Source: Mycolicibacterium flavescens
Lineage (GTDB): Bacteria; Actinomycetota; Actinomycetes; Mycobacteriales; Mycobacteriaceae
Length of the DNA: 64,000 nt
NCBI GenBank assembly: GCA_900637135.1
Contig: LR134353.1
Location: 1,736,001 to 1,800,000, forward strand
Direction: 5' to 3'
Positions 1 to 8,617 of the stretch are shown here, piece by piece. Below the pieces are notes generated by a model. The model made no database searches, had not been told where the DNA came from, and worked only from the letters and a program-made list of their open reading frames with translations. Made by a program: the position numbers and the translations under genes. Positions within the stretch are counted from its first letter, which is position 1. Each line of letters begins with the position of its first letter.

Positions 1-678
1 ATCGCCTTCGTGGCCGCGCTCATCGTCGGGCCGGCGAGGCCGGGCCCGGTGGCTCCACCACGCCGTATCGTCGACGATTTCCGCGAAGGGCTCGCCGTAC
101 TCCGTACCACCCGCTGGTACCGGGTGTTCCTGACCACGCAGATCGTCTTCGTTCCGATCCTGGTGAACGAGACGTTCTTCGCGCTGCGCACATCGCTGGC
201 CCATGTCGACACCGCCGGCAGCCTGCACATGATCGTGATTGGTTCGGCGGCGGGGCTCGTCGCCGGTTCGTTCCTGTGGCGCAACGTGTTCGGCCGCGCC
301 GGGGTACGCGGAATGCTCGTGTCGAGCGCGTTCGTGAGCTGCGTCGCGACGGCGATCTGCCTTGCCAACGAACTGATCTTCGACGAGCCACGCTTGTGGG
401 CGTACGGCGTCGTCTTTTTTCTGGTCGTCTTGTCGAACGCCGCGATCGCGGCCGCGATGGTGTCGTGGATCAGTGCGTTCGCCGCCGAAGAACAACGCGC
501 AGTTCTGATCAGCTTCGCCGCTACGCTCACCGCTGTGGTCACCGGGATCCTCGGCGCGGGCTTCGGCCTGCTGGCTCAGGTCGTCGCAATCTGGCCGGTC
601 TTCGTCGTCTTGATGCTGTGTGTACTGGCCGTGGCGGTGGCGACCCGCGCACCCGACCGCGCAGAGGTGGCCGCGTGA
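1..678 (+). CDS. MFS transporter, C-terminal part (5' end outside window)
   Basis: The reading frame is open from the first base, so the gene starts upstream of the window; a GTG at position 10 is internal. The visible 225 codons contain several hydrophobic segments separated by short Arg-rich loops, with a Phe/Val/Ala-rich last segment ending in a short charged tail. This pattern fits the C-terminal half of a 12-TM major facilitator in the inner membrane. Substrate cannot be told. The stop codon overlaps the GTG start of the downstream methyltransferase by 4 bases (GTGA), so the two are probably co-transcribed. It could be another multi-pass exporter family. Confidence 0.7.
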   Translation: MAFVAALIVGPARPGPVAPPRRIVDDFREGLAVLRTTRWYRVFLTTQIVFVPILVNETFFALRTSLAHVDTAGSLHMIVIGSAAGLVAGSFLWRNVFGRAGVRGMLVSSAFVSCVATAICLANELIFDEPRLWAYGVVFFLVVLSNAAIAAAMVSWISAFAAEEQRAVLISFAATLTAVVTGILGAGFGLLAQVVAIWPVFVVLMLCVLAVAVATRAPDRAEVAA

Positions 679-1442
679 GGTCGATGAGCCGGTCCTTCGA
701 GGAACTCGTCGCCGAGGCCGTTGCCGAGCCGATCGACGGGTGGGACTTCTCCTGGCTCGACGGCCGCGCTACCGAGGAACGGCCGTCGTGGGGTTTCCAG
801 CGCCTGCTCAGCCGACGGCTGGGCGAGGTGTCAGCAGCGGTGGACCTCTACACGGGCGGGGGAGAGGTGCTCGCCGGTGTGGAGAAGTTCCCGCCGACGA
901 TGGCGGCCACCGAATCGTGGCCACCCAACGCGGCCAAAGCCACCCGTCTGCTCCATCCTCGCGGGGTCGTGGTTCTGCAGACCCGCGGCGAACCGCCGTT
1001 GCCGTTCGCCGACAACGCTTTCGACCTGGTGAGCAGTCGCCACCCCATCGCCGTCTGGTGGACCGAGATCGCCCGGGTCCTGCGGCCCGGCGGAACCTAT
1101 CTGGCCCAGCATCCGGGGCCGGCGACCGCGCTCGAGCTCATCGAAGCCGTTATGGGCCCGATGCCGGAACTCGGCGCGCACATGGAGCCCTCCGTCCAGG
1201 CCGCGCAGGCGGAGGCGGCCGGTTTGAAGGTCGTCGACCTGCGCTTTGAGACGCTCACCTCGGAGTATTACGACATCGGCGCGGTCGTCTACTTCCTGCG
1301 CAAGCTGATTTGGACGGTGCCGGACTTCACCGCGGAGCCGTACCTGACGCGCCTGCGCGCGGTGCACGAACACATCGAAGCGCACGGCCGATTCGTCACC
1401 CATCCCACTCGGGTTCTCGTGGAGGCCCGAAAGCAGCTGTAG
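675..1442 (+). CDS. class I SAM-dependent methyltransferase
   Basis: 255 residues. The start is GTG at 675, overlapping the transporter stop (GTGA), with GAGGTGG at 664-669 as ribosome-binding site; ATG 684 is the alternative. A class I methyltransferase core is visible: VDLYTGGGEVL (motif I, the SAM-binding loop), LPFADNAFDLVSSRH (motif II/III region, the usual 'LPF.D..FD' signature) and EIARVLRPGGTYL (the post-III 'LRPGG' loop). The core is followed by a C-terminal region that probably shapes the acceptor site. The acceptor is unknown. Genes next to it are a nucleotide-sugar epimerase and a glycosyltransferase, but they are on other strands, so a link to glycan methylation is only a guess. 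Confidence 0.8.
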   Translation: MRSMSRSFEELVAEAVAEPIDGWDFSWLDGRATEERPSWGFQRLLSRRLGEVSAAVDLYTGGGEVLAGVEKFPPTMAATESWPPNAAKATRLLHPRGVVVLQTRGEPPLPFADNAFDLVSSRHPIAVWWTEIARVLRPGGTYLAQHPGPATALELIEAVMGPMPELGAHMEPSVQAAQAEAAGLKVVDLRFETLTSEYYDIGAVVYFLRKLIWTVPDFTAEPYLTRLRAVHEHIEAHGRFVTHPTRVLVEARKQL

Positions 1443-1453
1443 TGTCTTGGGAT

Positions 1454-2401
1454 TCAGCGGGCCGGATGCGGCTGTTGTTTCGCCCACTCGATGTAGCGAT
1501 CGATGCCCTCCCAGATCTTCACCTCGGGAGCGAAGCCGATCTGCTGCGCGAATTCGATGGAGGCCGGAAAGCGGGTCACCTCCCCGGGCCGCGCGGGCCC
1601 GTTCACCACCCTCGTGCCGAATCTTTCCGCGATGTAGTCGGCGATGTCGCGTACGCGCGTGTTCACACCGCTGGCGATATTGATGGCGCGGCCCGCCAAC
1701 TCCGGCGTGTCCAACACGAGGCGGTATGCGTTCACCACGTCGCTGACGTGGAGATAATCCCTGGTGGCACTTCCGTCCCCGAAGATCACGAGGTCCTCGC
1801 CCGTCAACGCCTTGCGGACGAGGATCGGAATGAGTGCCCCGTACGCGCCGCTCTTCTGGCGTTCACCGAAGATGTTGAACGGTCGGACGATCGTGACGTC
1901 CATGCCGTAGGAGCGGTAGTAGGAGTACGCGAGACGATCGGCGGCGGCCTTCGACGCCGCATACGGACTGTTCGGCTTCAGTTCAGCGGTTTCGTCCAGC
2001 AGCGAGCCCGGGCCCAAGCGATGTCCGTCGCCGTACACCTCGCAGGTCGACGCGAGGATCACCCGCGCGCCGTATTCGCGGGCAGCCTCCAGAACGTTCT
2101 GGGTCCCCACCACATTGGTCTCGATGAAGCTCTTCGGGTCGCTGAGCGACTTGTCGACGTTGACATTTGCCGCCAGGTGAAAGACCACCTCGTGATCGCG
2201 CGCCGTCTTGCTGATCAACTCCCAGTCGGTGACCGAACCGAACACCACGTCGGCCCGGTCATCGTTCGCGATGTCGGCCAGGTTCTGCTTGCCGGTCACC
2301 GAGAAGGTGTTCAGGACGGTCACGCGGTGTCCGGCGGCGAGGAGGGCTTCGCAGAGGTGGCTCCCTTGGAAGCCGGCGCCGCCGGTAACGAGGATCCTCA
2401 C
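1454..2401 (-). CDS. NAD-dependent epimerase/dehydratase (extended SDR)
   Basis: 315 residues, GTG start with GGGAG eight bases upstream on the minus strand. It opens with the extended-SDR nucleotide-binding motif TGGAGFQG (residues 6-13), has FGSVTDWE and [10 protein letters not shown] (NAD-adenine contacts and the HLAA segment), STCEVYG (catalytic Ser/Thr region) and YAASK (catalytic Tyr-x3-Lys). The C-terminal half carries the substrate-domain motifs [11 protein letters not shown] and [10 protein letters not shown]. This is closest to UDP-glucose 4-epimerase, dTDP-glucose 4,6-dehydratase and UDP-glucuronate decarboxylase types acting on nucleotide sugars in the cytoplasm. The exact sugar cannot be assigned. 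It diverges from the gene at 2485 and faces the methyltransferase tail-to-tail. Confidence 0.85.
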   Translation of the reverse strand: MRILVTGGAGFQGSHLCEALLAAGHRVTVLNTFSVTGKQNLADIANDDRADVVFGSVTDWELISKTARDHEVVFHLAANVNVDKSLSDPKSFIETNVVGTQNVLEAAREYGARVILASTCEVYGDGHRLGPGSLLDETAELKPNSPYAASKAAADRLAYSYYRSYGMDVTIVRPFNIFGERQKSGAYGALIPILVRKALTGEDLVIFGDGSATRDYLHVSDVVNAYRLVLDTPELAGRAINIASGVNTRVRDIADYIAERFGTRVVNGPARPGEVTRFPASIEFAQQIGFAPEVKIWEGIDRYIEWAKQQPHPAR

Positions 2402-2484
2402 CTAAAGTGCTCCCGTCTCAAGACATATGCCGCATTATGATTACCACCCGGCGCCGCTGGCGGTATGCGAAAAGGATGCATCAA

Positions 2485-3471
2485 ATGTGCGACGTCGCCG
2501 CGGAATATCGGGGACAGATCGAGGCGTGGTGCACTCACCCCGCCCTGACCGAATTGGTCGACATGTTCGGCGGAAGCGTTCCGCGAGGCCTGGCATTGAG
2601 CGAACGGCTCGCATTCCTGGACGAGTTCAGCGAGGTATGGGACTACCGGGGTAAAGCGCGGCGCCAGAGTGCGGTCCGGTTCCACAATCAGGACGCCGGC
2701 GGGGCGGTCCGGTGGCTGATCCCTCGTCTCGAGCTGCCTGATGATCACCTCGAGCGGATCGAGAAATTGGCGGAGCAGCTGGGGCTCATCGCCGAGTTAC
2801 AGCCCGCCGGAACCGAGTTCGATCACCTCATCGTCATCGGCGGCGGGCGGTACACGAACCTGCTGCGAACGCGCTACGCGGGGGAGATGGTCGCGAGCCG
2901 CCGAGTCGGCAATGTCGTACTCGCCGCGGCGTCCCGACGCCTGCTGGATTCCGAAGCCGATGCCGTCGCCGCGTGCGCGCCTGGCGCGCGTACCGAGTTC
3001 GAGTTGATGGTCGCCGCCGCCCGCGACGTGTTCGGCCTCGACGTCGACGAGGTGTGCGCGCATGTGAGGCGTCGCGTCGATCGAGTGCAGTGCAACGAGA
3101 CGGTCTGGCACTTTCCGCCTGACAGCAATGAATTCGGCGTGCCCGTCATGCTGCTCGAGACGCCGTCACCGGATCCCGAACGTCGCCGGGCGAATTCCGC
3201 CGACACGTATACGTTCGCGGCGCAGACGGCCGGCATGCGCGGCTCGTCGTGTCTGATGGTGACGGGTCAGCCGTTGGTGCCCTACCTCCACTTCGAAGCC
3301 CTGCGGACGTTGGCATTGCGATATGACATCCGTTTGGAGTCAGCGGGTTTCGGGGTGCAGGAGTACAACCGGCTCAGCGCGATGGACCAGCAGCATCCGG
3401 CCAAGCTGCTCCAGGAGGTGCGTTCGACCATCCGGTCCGCGCGGGCTCTGGAGGATCAGCTCAGACGATGA
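2485..3471 (+). CDS. hypothetical protein, possibly a divergent DUF218/YdcF-like fold
   Basis: 328 residues. I choose ATG 2485 because AAAGG lies at 2471-2475, nine bases upstream; in-frame ATGs at 2407, 2437 and 2476 lack suitable spacing. I do not recognise the family with certainty. The N-terminal third is helical and charged. In the middle, [21 protein letters not shown] reads like the 'VLGgg...R..yA' start of a Rossmann-type DUF218 (YdcF/SanA) domain; later [10 protein letters not shown] and [19 protein letters not shown] fall where that family has its 'NTyeNA' and 'VTs.yH..R' segments. There is no signal peptide or membrane segment. Its 3' end overlaps the convergent glycosyltransferase-M23 gene by 11 bases. 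The DUF218 link is an inference by eye. Confidence 0.6.
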   Translation: MCDVAAEYRGQIEAWCTHPALTELVDMFGGSVPRGLALSERLAFLDEFSEVWDYRGKARRQSAVRFHNQDAGGAVRWLIPRLELPDDHLERIEKLAEQLGLIAELQPAGTEFDHLIVIGGGRYTNLLRTRYAGEMVASRRVGNVVLAAASRRLLDSEADAVAACAPGARTEFELMVAAARDVFGLDVDEVCAHVRRRVDRVQCNETVWHFPPDSNEFGVPVMLLETPSPDPERRRANSADTYTFAAQTAGMRGSSCLMVTGQPLVPYLHFEALRTLALRYDIRLESAGFGVQEYNRLSAMDQQHPAKLLQEVRSTIRSARALEDQLRR

Positions 3472-4681
3472 TCGCGCAGGGCGACGACGGGGGGAACGTG
3501 CCCGACACCGGGCGCGGACGCCCCGACGGTGTCCACGGCTTCAGTCCCATGTTCGCCAGGTGGCGCACGGGGTTGACGTGCTCGCCGTCGACGTGGACCT
3601 CGAAATGCAGGAAGCCGTCGGCAGATTCGTCATGTGCCTGCAGGACGCCGATTTCCGTGCCCGCGTCGATTTGGGCTTCGACGTCGATGCGGCGGTCATC
3701 GCCCGGCCGAAAGACGTACACGGTCTCACGGTCGGCTCCCGCGATGGTCATCGATTGCAGCCCGTCGTCAAGGTTCACGACGCGGCTGACGGCGCCCGAC
3801 ATCGCCGCGTGGACCGGTGTTCCCGGCGCCGCCGCGAAGTCGACGCCGGGGTGGAAACCGGTGGCGCGGCGTCCATAACCCGACGCGATCGCCAGCCGGT
3901 CGCGGTCGATGGGCACCCGGGCGCCGGGTTCGGCGGGGTCGAAGTCACCTGATGCCCGCCGCCGGTAATCGGAGCGCAGCAGGTCGATCTCGTCGTAGGC
4001 GTACCCGAACAGCAGGGCGCGGTCGTAGGGCACGCCGTAGTTCAACTCGGAGTGGGGATCGAGCTTGCGGTAGTGCTCGACCTTGGCGATCCGCTCGGCC
4101 AGCGTCGACCACCCGGTGTGCAACAGGCGGACATCGTTGGCGACGCCGATGCCACCGTGTTCGGTGATGTTGGCCGGCCAGTGCGGGTTGTGAATTGCGC
4201 GCGTCCCGGCGCGCAAACCGGGACGCCAGCGCCAGAACGGTCCGCGCATCGATTCGGCGGTGCCCATCAGCGGGATCATGTCCGGGTAGTCCGGATCGTC
4301 CCAGCTGGGAATCATCGGACACATCAGCGCCGCGACATCGTTGGGAACGCGTGCGAGCATCGCCGGGATGTCGATGTCGGTTTCGACCACCTGGTCGGAG
4401 TCGATCACGAAGATCCAGTCGGGGCGGCAGAAATCGGCCATGCGGTACAGCAATTCGAGCCCGGGTGGTTCGGGGATCAGCCACGGGGTCTGCGGAAGAT
4501 CTGAGCGGGCGTGTACGACGTTGGTGACCGCGGGATGGTCGTGCAGGATCTGCGCGGTCCCGTCGGTGCTGCGGTCGTCGACCGCGTAGACGTCGTCGCA
4601 CCAGCCGGCCAGGGAATCGAGCACGCGCGGCAGCACGTCCTCGCCGTTGTGCACGCGGAACATCGCCAGAATGCGCATCAT
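3461..4681 (-). CDS. family 2 glycosyltransferase fused to a C-terminal M23 (LytM-like) domain
   Basis: 406 residues, ATG at 4681 with GGAAG upstream. Residues 1 to about 230 are GT-A-like: [20 protein letters not shown] at the N-terminus, [10 protein letters not shown] (Asp35/Asp36, nucleotide-sugar contact) and VIDSDQVVE (DxD-type Asp94-Ser95-Asp96, metal/UDP site). From about 265 an M23 peptidase fold follows: FHPGVDFAA keeps the zinc ligands His277 and Asp281, and LHFEVHVDG keeps His359. The two catalytic histidines of LytM are replaced: the usual YxHL reads YVFR, and the first His of HxH is Phe357. No signal peptide or membrane helix is seen, so it should be cytoplasmic unless exported by another route. 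A glycan-related role is likely; peptidase activity is doubtful. Confidence 0.8.
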   Translation of the reverse strand: MMRILAMFRVHNGEDVLPRVLDSLAGWCDDVYAVDDRSTDGTAQILHDHPAVTNVVHARSDLPQTPWLIPEPPGLELLYRMADFCRPDWIFVIDSDQVVETDIDIPAMLARVPNDVAALMCPMIPSWDDPDYPDMIPLMGTAESMRGPFWRWRPGLRAGTRAIHNPHWPANITEHGGIGVANDVRLLHTGWSTLAERIAKVEHYRKLDPHSELNYGVPYDRALLFGYAYDEIDLLRSDYRRRASGDFDPAEPGARVPIDRDRLAIASGYGRRATGFHPGVDFAAAPGTPVHAAMSGAVSRVVNLDDGLQSMTIAGADRETVYVFRPGDDRRIDVEAQIDAGTEIGVLQAHDESADGFLHFEVHVDGEHVNPVRHLANMGLKPWTPSGRPRPVSGTFPPSSPCAIIV

Positions 4682-4790
4682 GGCCTACTTCCGCTGACCT
4701 GCGATTCGACGGCGGTGAGCATCGCCGAGAGCATAGCGATGATCTTGTCCGGACCGCGGTCGGTTGCGCGGGTGTTCTGCGTGCTACCGC

Positions 4791-4805
4791 GCTACCGCTG
4801 GTAGC
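4791..4805 (-). terminator. short hairpin downstream of tRNA-Gly
   Basis: A perfect 6-bp stem (GCTACC / GGTAGC) with a 3-base loop lies 7 bases past the 3' end of the tRNA-Gly gene on the minus strand. There is no U-tract after it, so it may be a transcription end or an RNA-processing signal. Weak call. Confidence 0.3.
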
Positions 4806-4811
4806 GAGTGG

Positions 4812-4882
4812 AGCGGGCGACGGGAATCGAACCCGCGTAGCTAGTTTGGAAGACTAGGGCTCTACCATTGAGCTACGCCCGC
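4812..4882 (-). tRNA. tRNA-Gly (anticodon TCC)
   Basis: A 71-base cloverleaf reads on the minus strand. The acceptor stem GCGGGCG (4882-4876) pairs with CGCCCGC (4819-4813), and 4812 is the discriminator. The D arm (TAGCTCAATGGTA), the anticodon stem CTAGT/ACTAG with loop CTTCCAA, and the T arm GGGTTCGATTCCC are all complete. The anticodon TCC reads GGA/GGG glycine codons. CCA is not encoded. Confidence 0.95.
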
Positions 4883-5037
4883 ATGTACAGCAAGACCAGA
4901 TCGTACCGGCGGCAGCCAAATCAAATCCAATTGAGGGCTTCGCGTGTGCAGCCCGTAGTATCTCGCGTGGTCGTTCCGTGTTTTGCGGACGGCCTGCGCA
5001 GGCGCAGCGCTCAAGCGCCGGCGCGACGTGCAGAGCA

Positions 5038-5111
5038 CGGGGTGTAGCGCAGCTTGGTAGCGCATCCGCTTTGGGAGCGGAAGGCCGCAGGTTCAAATCC
5101 TGTCACCCCGA
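5038..5111 (+). tRNA. tRNA-Pro (anticodon TGG)
   Basis: A 74-base cloverleaf. The acceptor CGGGGTG (5038-5044) pairs with CACCCCG (5104-5110), and A5111 is the discriminator. The anticodon stem TCCGC/GCGGA holds loop TTTGGGA with anticodon TGG, and the T arm is CAGGTTCAAATCCTG. It sits 39 bases before the trigger factor gene, in the same direction. CCA is not encoded. Confidence 0.95.
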
Positions 5112-5150
5112 CTGCGACACCGACCGAACCAGAATATGAGGAGCAAGATC

Positions 5151-6554
5151 GTGAAGAGCACCGTCGAAAAGTTGAGCCCCACCCGGGTGCGCATCAACGT
5201 GGAGGTGCCCTTCACTGAGCTCGAACCTGACTTCGACCGCGCGTTCGCGCAGTTGGCCAAGCAGGTCCGGCTCCCCGGCTTCCGTCCCGGCAAGGCGCCG
5301 CGCAAGCTGCTCGAGGCGCGCGTCGGCCGCGAAGCAATGCTCGACCAGGTCGTCAGCGAGGCCCTTCCCGGCCGCTACAGCGAAGCGGTGACCAGCTCGG
5401 AGGTGCAGCCGCTGGGCCAGCCCGAGATCGAGATCACCAATAAGGAGTACGGCCAGGACCTCACGTTCACGGCCGAGGTCGACGTCCGCCCCGAGATCGA
5501 GCTTCCCGACCTGTCGGAATTGACGCTGACCGTCGACGCCATCGAGGTGACCGACGAAGAGGTCGACGCCGAACTGCAGACGCTGCGCGCGCGCTTCGGA
5601 ACCCTCACGGGCGTGGAGCGCGCCGCCCAGAACGGCGACTTCGTCTCCATCGACCTGTCGGCCACCGTGGACGGCCAGGAGCTGGCCGAGGCCGCCACCG
5701 AGGGGCTGTCGCACGAGGTCGGCTCGGGCCAGCTGATCGACGGTCTCGACGAGGCGATCGTCGGCCTCGAGGAGGGGGAGACCCGCGTCTTCACCACCAA
5801 GCTGGCCGCCGGTGAGCACGCCGGCAAGGACGCGCAGGTGACCGTCACCGTCAAGTCGGTCAAGGAGCGCGAGCTGCCCGAGCCTGACGACGAATTCGCC
5901 CAGCTGGCAAGCGAATTCGACACCATGGATGAGCTCAAGGAGTCGCTCGTCGAGCAGGTGCGCCGGGTCAAGCGGGTGCAGCAGGCCGAGAAGATCCGCG
6001 ACAAGGTGCTCGAGACGCTGCTCGAGCAGGTCGAGGTGCCGCTGCCGGAGAACGTGGTGCAGGCCCAGGTCGACGACGCGCTGCACAACGCCATCCACGG
6101 GCTCGACCACGACGAGGCGCGTCTGGCCGAGGCTCTCGAAGCCCAGGGCAGCAGCCGCGACCAGTTCGACACCGACAACCGCACCAACGCGGAGAAGGCG
6201 GTCAAGACGCAGCTGCTGGTCGATGCGATCGCCGACAACCTCGACGTCCAGGTCGGCCAGAACGACATCAGCGAGCGCCTGATGCTGATGTCTCAGCAGT
6301 ACGGCCTGCAGCCGCAGCAGCTGATCCAGTCGCTGCAGCAGAACAACCAGCTGCCCGCGCTGTTCGCCGACGTGCGTCGTGGGCTGGCGCTGGCCGCTGT
6401 CGTCGAGGCCGCCACCGTCAAAGACTCCGACGGCAACGTGATCGACACCACCGAGTTCTTCGGCCGGTCCGAAGAGCAGACCGAGGAAGCTGCCGAGGAG
6501 GCCTCCGACGCCGCCGAGTCACAAGCGGACGAGGAGTCGGCCGACGCGAAGTGA
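5151..6554 (+). CDS. tig: trigger factor, ribosome-associated chaperone and peptidyl-prolyl isomerase
   Basis: 467 residues. The start is GTG 5151, with GAGGAG at 5138-5143 as ribosome-binding site; ATG 5136 would overlap that site. The protein begins with the ribosome-binding domain, which contains the FRPGKAPRK signature near residue 45 that docks on ribosomal protein L23. The FKBP-type PPIase domain follows (about 150-240; [15 protein letters not shown]), and then the long helical C-terminal chaperone domain. The acidic Glu/Asp/Ala-rich tail after about residue 440 is typical of actinobacterial members. It binds nascent chains at the exit tunnel. It lies directly upstream of clpP1P2, as in other mycobacteria, linking folding and degradation. 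Confidence 0.97.
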   Translation: MKSTVEKLSPTRVRINVEVPFTELEPDFDRAFAQLAKQVRLPGFRPGKAPRKLLEARVGREAMLDQVVSEALPGRYSEAVTSSEVQPLGQPEIEITNKEYGQDLTFTAEVDVRPEIELPDLSELTLTVDAIEVTDEEVDAELQTLRARFGTLTGVERAAQNGDFVSIDLSATVDGQELAEAATEGLSHEVGSGQLIDGLDEAIVGLEEGETRVFTTKLAAGEHAGKDAQVTVTVKSVKERELPEPDDEFAQLASEFDTMDELKESLVEQVRRVKRVQQAEKIRDKVLETLLEQVEVPLPENVVQAQVDDALHNAIHGLDHDEARLAEALEAQGSSRDQFDTDNRTNAEKAVKTQLLVDAIADNLDVQVGQNDISERLMLMSQQYGLQPQQLIQSLQQNNQLPALFADVRRGLALAAVVEAATVKDSDGNVIDTTEFFGRSEEQTEEAAEEASDAAESQADEESADAK

Positions 6555-6652
6555 CGCTGAGAGCGAACGCGGCCCGTCTAGGGACTGCACGCCCGCGCGG
6601 GTTGGTTAGTGTCGGTGAGTATCAAGCTCTTGAAGAAAGCAGGTATCCAGAC

Positions 6653-7264
6653 GTGACCCACATGCGTGGCGCCTCGCAAGGCCTCAACCTTGTCGACTCG
6701 GTCTATGAGCGCTTGCTGGCGGAGCGGATCATCTTCCTGGGCTCGCAGGTCGATGACGACATCGCCAACAAGCTCTGCGCGCAGATTCTGCTGCTGTCGG
6801 CCGAGGATCCCACCAAGGACATCCACCTCTACATCAACTCGCCCGGCGGCTCCATCAGCGCCGGGATGGCGGTCTACGACACCATGGTGCTGGCGCCGTG
6901 CGACGTCGCCACCTACGCCATGGGTATGGCGGCCTCGATGGGCGAGTTCCTGCTCGCGGCGGGCACGAAGGGTAAGCGTTACGCCCTGCCGCACGCCCGG
7001 ATTCTGATGCACCAGCCGCTCGGCGGGATCACCGGCGGTGCGGCCGACATCGCGATCCAGGCCGAGCAGTTCGCGGTGATCAAGAAGGAGATGTTCCGGT
7101 TGAACGCCGAGTTCACCGGGCAGCCCATCGAGCGGATCGAAGCGGACTCCGACCGCGACCGCTGGTTCACCGCGCAGGAGGCCCTCGAGTACGGCTTCGT
7201 CGACCACATCATCACCAGCGCGAGCGTCAACGGCTCAGGACCAGGAGCAGGACTAGACAAATGA
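6653..7264 (+). CDS. clpP1: ATP-dependent Clp protease proteolytic subunit ClpP1
   Basis: 203 residues. GTG 6653 is chosen because known mycobacterial ClpP1 proteins begin with a similar short N-terminus (here [12 protein letters not shown]); a GCAGG site lies about ten bases upstream, and the longer frame reaching back to 6551 is unlikely. The serine-protease triad is intact: Ser95 in GMAASMG, His120 in ILMHQP and Asp169 in [18 protein letters not shown] forms the substrate-strand/oxyanion region. With ClpP2 it forms the mixed two-ring barrel that degrades proteins delivered by ClpX or ClpC1. The clpP2 start overlaps its stop by 4 bases. Confidence 0.97.
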   Translation: MTHMRGASQGLNLVDSVYERLLAERIIFLGSQVDDDIANKLCAQILLLSAEDPTKDIHLYINSPGGSISAGMAVYDTMVLAPCDVATYAMGMAASMGEFLLAAGTKGKRYALPHARILMHQPLGGITGGAADIAIQAEQFAVIKKEMFRLNAEFTGQPIERIEADSDRDRWFTAQEALEYGFVDHIITSASVNGSGPGAGLDK

Positions 7265-7920
7265 CCGATCACTTGCATCCTCAGGCCGACGCCCGCCTGC
7301 AACCCCAGGCCCGTTACATCCTGCCGTCGTTCATCGAGCACTCGAGCTTCGGCGTCAAGGAGTCCAACCCGTACAACAAGCTGTTCGAGGAACGCATCAT
7401 CTTCCTCGGTGTGCAGGTCGACGACGCGTCGGCGAACGACATCATGGCCCAGTTGCTGGTGCTGGAGTCGCTCGACCCCGACCGCGACATCACCATGTAC
7501 ATCAATTCCCCGGGCGGCTCGTTCACCTCGCTGATGGCGATCTACGACACCATGCAGTACGTGCGGGCCGACATCCAGACGGTGTGCCTGGGCCAGGCCG
7601 CTTCGGCCGCCGCGGTGTTGCTGGCCGCGGGCACCCCCGGCAAGCGCATGGCGCTGCCCAACGCTCGCGTGCTGATTCACCAGCCCGCGCTGGCCGGCGT
7701 CATTCAGGGCCAGTTCTCCGATCTCGAGATCCAGGCCAAGGAGATCGAGCGGATGCGCACGCTGATGGAAGTCACGCTGGCCAACCACACGGGCAAGACC
7801 CCCGAGCAGATCCGCAAGGACACCGACCGCGACAAGATCCTGACCGCCGAAGAGGCTAAGGATTACGGCGTCATCGACACCGTCCTGGAGTACCGCAAGC
7901 TGTCGGCCCAGACCGCCTGA
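7261..7920 (+). CDS. clpP2: ATP-dependent Clp protease proteolytic subunit ClpP2
   Basis: 219 residues; ATG 7261 overlaps the clpP1 stop (ATGA), implying translational coupling and equal production of the two subunits. The triad is Ser115 (GQAASAAA), His140 (VLIHQP) and Asp191 (DTDRDK). The N-terminal extension before the Clp core (residues 1-35, with [19 protein letters not shown]) is typical of mycobacterial ClpP2, which is processed and carries the ClpX/ClpC1 docking pockets. In mycobacteria ClpP1 and ClpP2 are active only as a mixed complex and are essential. The clpX gene is 700 bases downstream but separated by another gene. Confidence 0.97.
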   Translation: MTDHLHPQADARLQPQARYILPSFIEHSSFGVKESNPYNKLFEERIIFLGVQVDDASANDIMAQLLVLESLDPDRDITMYINSPGGSFTSLMAIYDTMQYVRADIQTVCLGQAASAAAVLLAAGTPGKRMALPNARVLIHQPALAGVIQGQFSDLEIQAKEIERMRTLMEVTLANHTGKTPEQIRKDTDRDKILTAEEAKDYGVIDTVLEYRKLSAQTA

Positions 7921-7935
7921 TCTGTCCCGCAACCG

Positions 7936-7953
7936 CGCGAAATGCAGTTCGCG
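7936..7953 (+). terminator. short hairpin after clpP2
   Basis: A perfect 6-bp inverted repeat CGCGAA/TTCGCG with a 6-base loop lies 16 bases after the clpP2 stop. It has no U-tract. It could be a weak terminator or a protein-binding site for the next gene. Confidence 0.3.
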
Positions 7954-8013
7954 TCTGCCTTTGGCGTGGCACGCTGTGCGTCTGCACGGGCGGACGGCCA
8001 GGGGAGGACGGCG

Positions 8014-8325
8014 ATGACACTTGGGATGCGAGCGGGTTTCGCGATGACCGCGTTGGCGGTGACGGCCGCGGTTTGCGGCCTGGCTCAGATCGCCTCACCG
8101 GCGGTGAGCCAGGCTCAGGAACCGGCCTGTCCCGCAGGGACGTATTGGGACGTCTACTCGCTCCAATGCGTGCCCGTCGACGCGACCGTTTATGTCAACC
8201 CCCCGAACCCCGTCGTGGGGCCCGCAGGTCCCGTCGGTGTCGGAGGAGTGGTGGGCCCCGCTGGTCCGGGTCCGGTCGGGCCAGGGCCGGCTGGGCCGGG
8301 TCCCGCAGGCCCCGGGCGCCGATAG
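8014..8325 (+). CDS. small exported Gly/Pro-repeat protein, function unknown
   Basis: 103 residues; ATG 8014 has a strong GGGGAGG site at 8001-8007. The N-terminus is a signal peptide: MTLGMRAGF, then a hydrophobic run (MTALAVTAAVCGLAQIA), and a likely cleavage near AVSQAQE. The mature part has a two-cysteine segment (CPAGTYWDVYSLQC), so a disulfide is plausible outside the cytoplasm. The last 40 residues are Gly/Pro/Val/Ala only, in repeats of GPAGPGP/GPVGPGP type, like a short collagen-like or cell-wall-spanning tail. It sits alone between clpP2 and clpX, probably as its own unit. I know no function for it. Confidence 0.75.
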   Translation: MTLGMRAGFAMTALAVTAAVCGLAQIASPAVSQAQEPACPAGTYWDVYSLQCVPVDATVYVNPPNPVVGPAGPVGVGGVVGPAGPGPVGPGPAGPGPAGPGRR

Positions 8326-8617
8326 CGTCACACCGAATCGGCGCCGGCGTGCACCGCGCCGATAACGGGTACGTTGGGTGCCGACGCCCTCTCGGTCCGG
8401 TCACGGCCACGACACGCCAACGACACGGCGGCGCGTTCGCTGGGGTCCGAGGGTAATCAGACGATATGTTGGCGCGAACACAGATGAATACCACTGGCGC
8501 GATTCGGCTTTATCGGTCGCCTCGCGCGGGAACAAACGGGTAGCGTCGGGTTCACCACCCGAGGCAACCACAGAAAAGAAGCTTCATCGGCTGCGAGGAA
8601 AGTAGGACCCCACCACC

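Noticed and set aside
4682..4790. A possible short frame on the minus strand just before the GT-M23 start
   Set aside because: It has a coding-like stretch of about 30 codons but no start codon with a promoter or ribosome-binding site.
4812..5111. tRNA genes as an integration site for a mobile element
   Set aside because: No integrase, no direct repeat of a tRNA 3' end and no change in coding style beside them.
5103..6110. A 335-codon frame antisense to tig
   Set aside because: Composition is a high-GC shadow of the well-recognised trigger factor; no motif or promoter.
8518..8528. A ClgR-like CGC-N5-GCG box before clpX
   Set aside because: It matches the core only and misses two positions of the longer consensus I recall; such cores are frequent by chance at this GC content.
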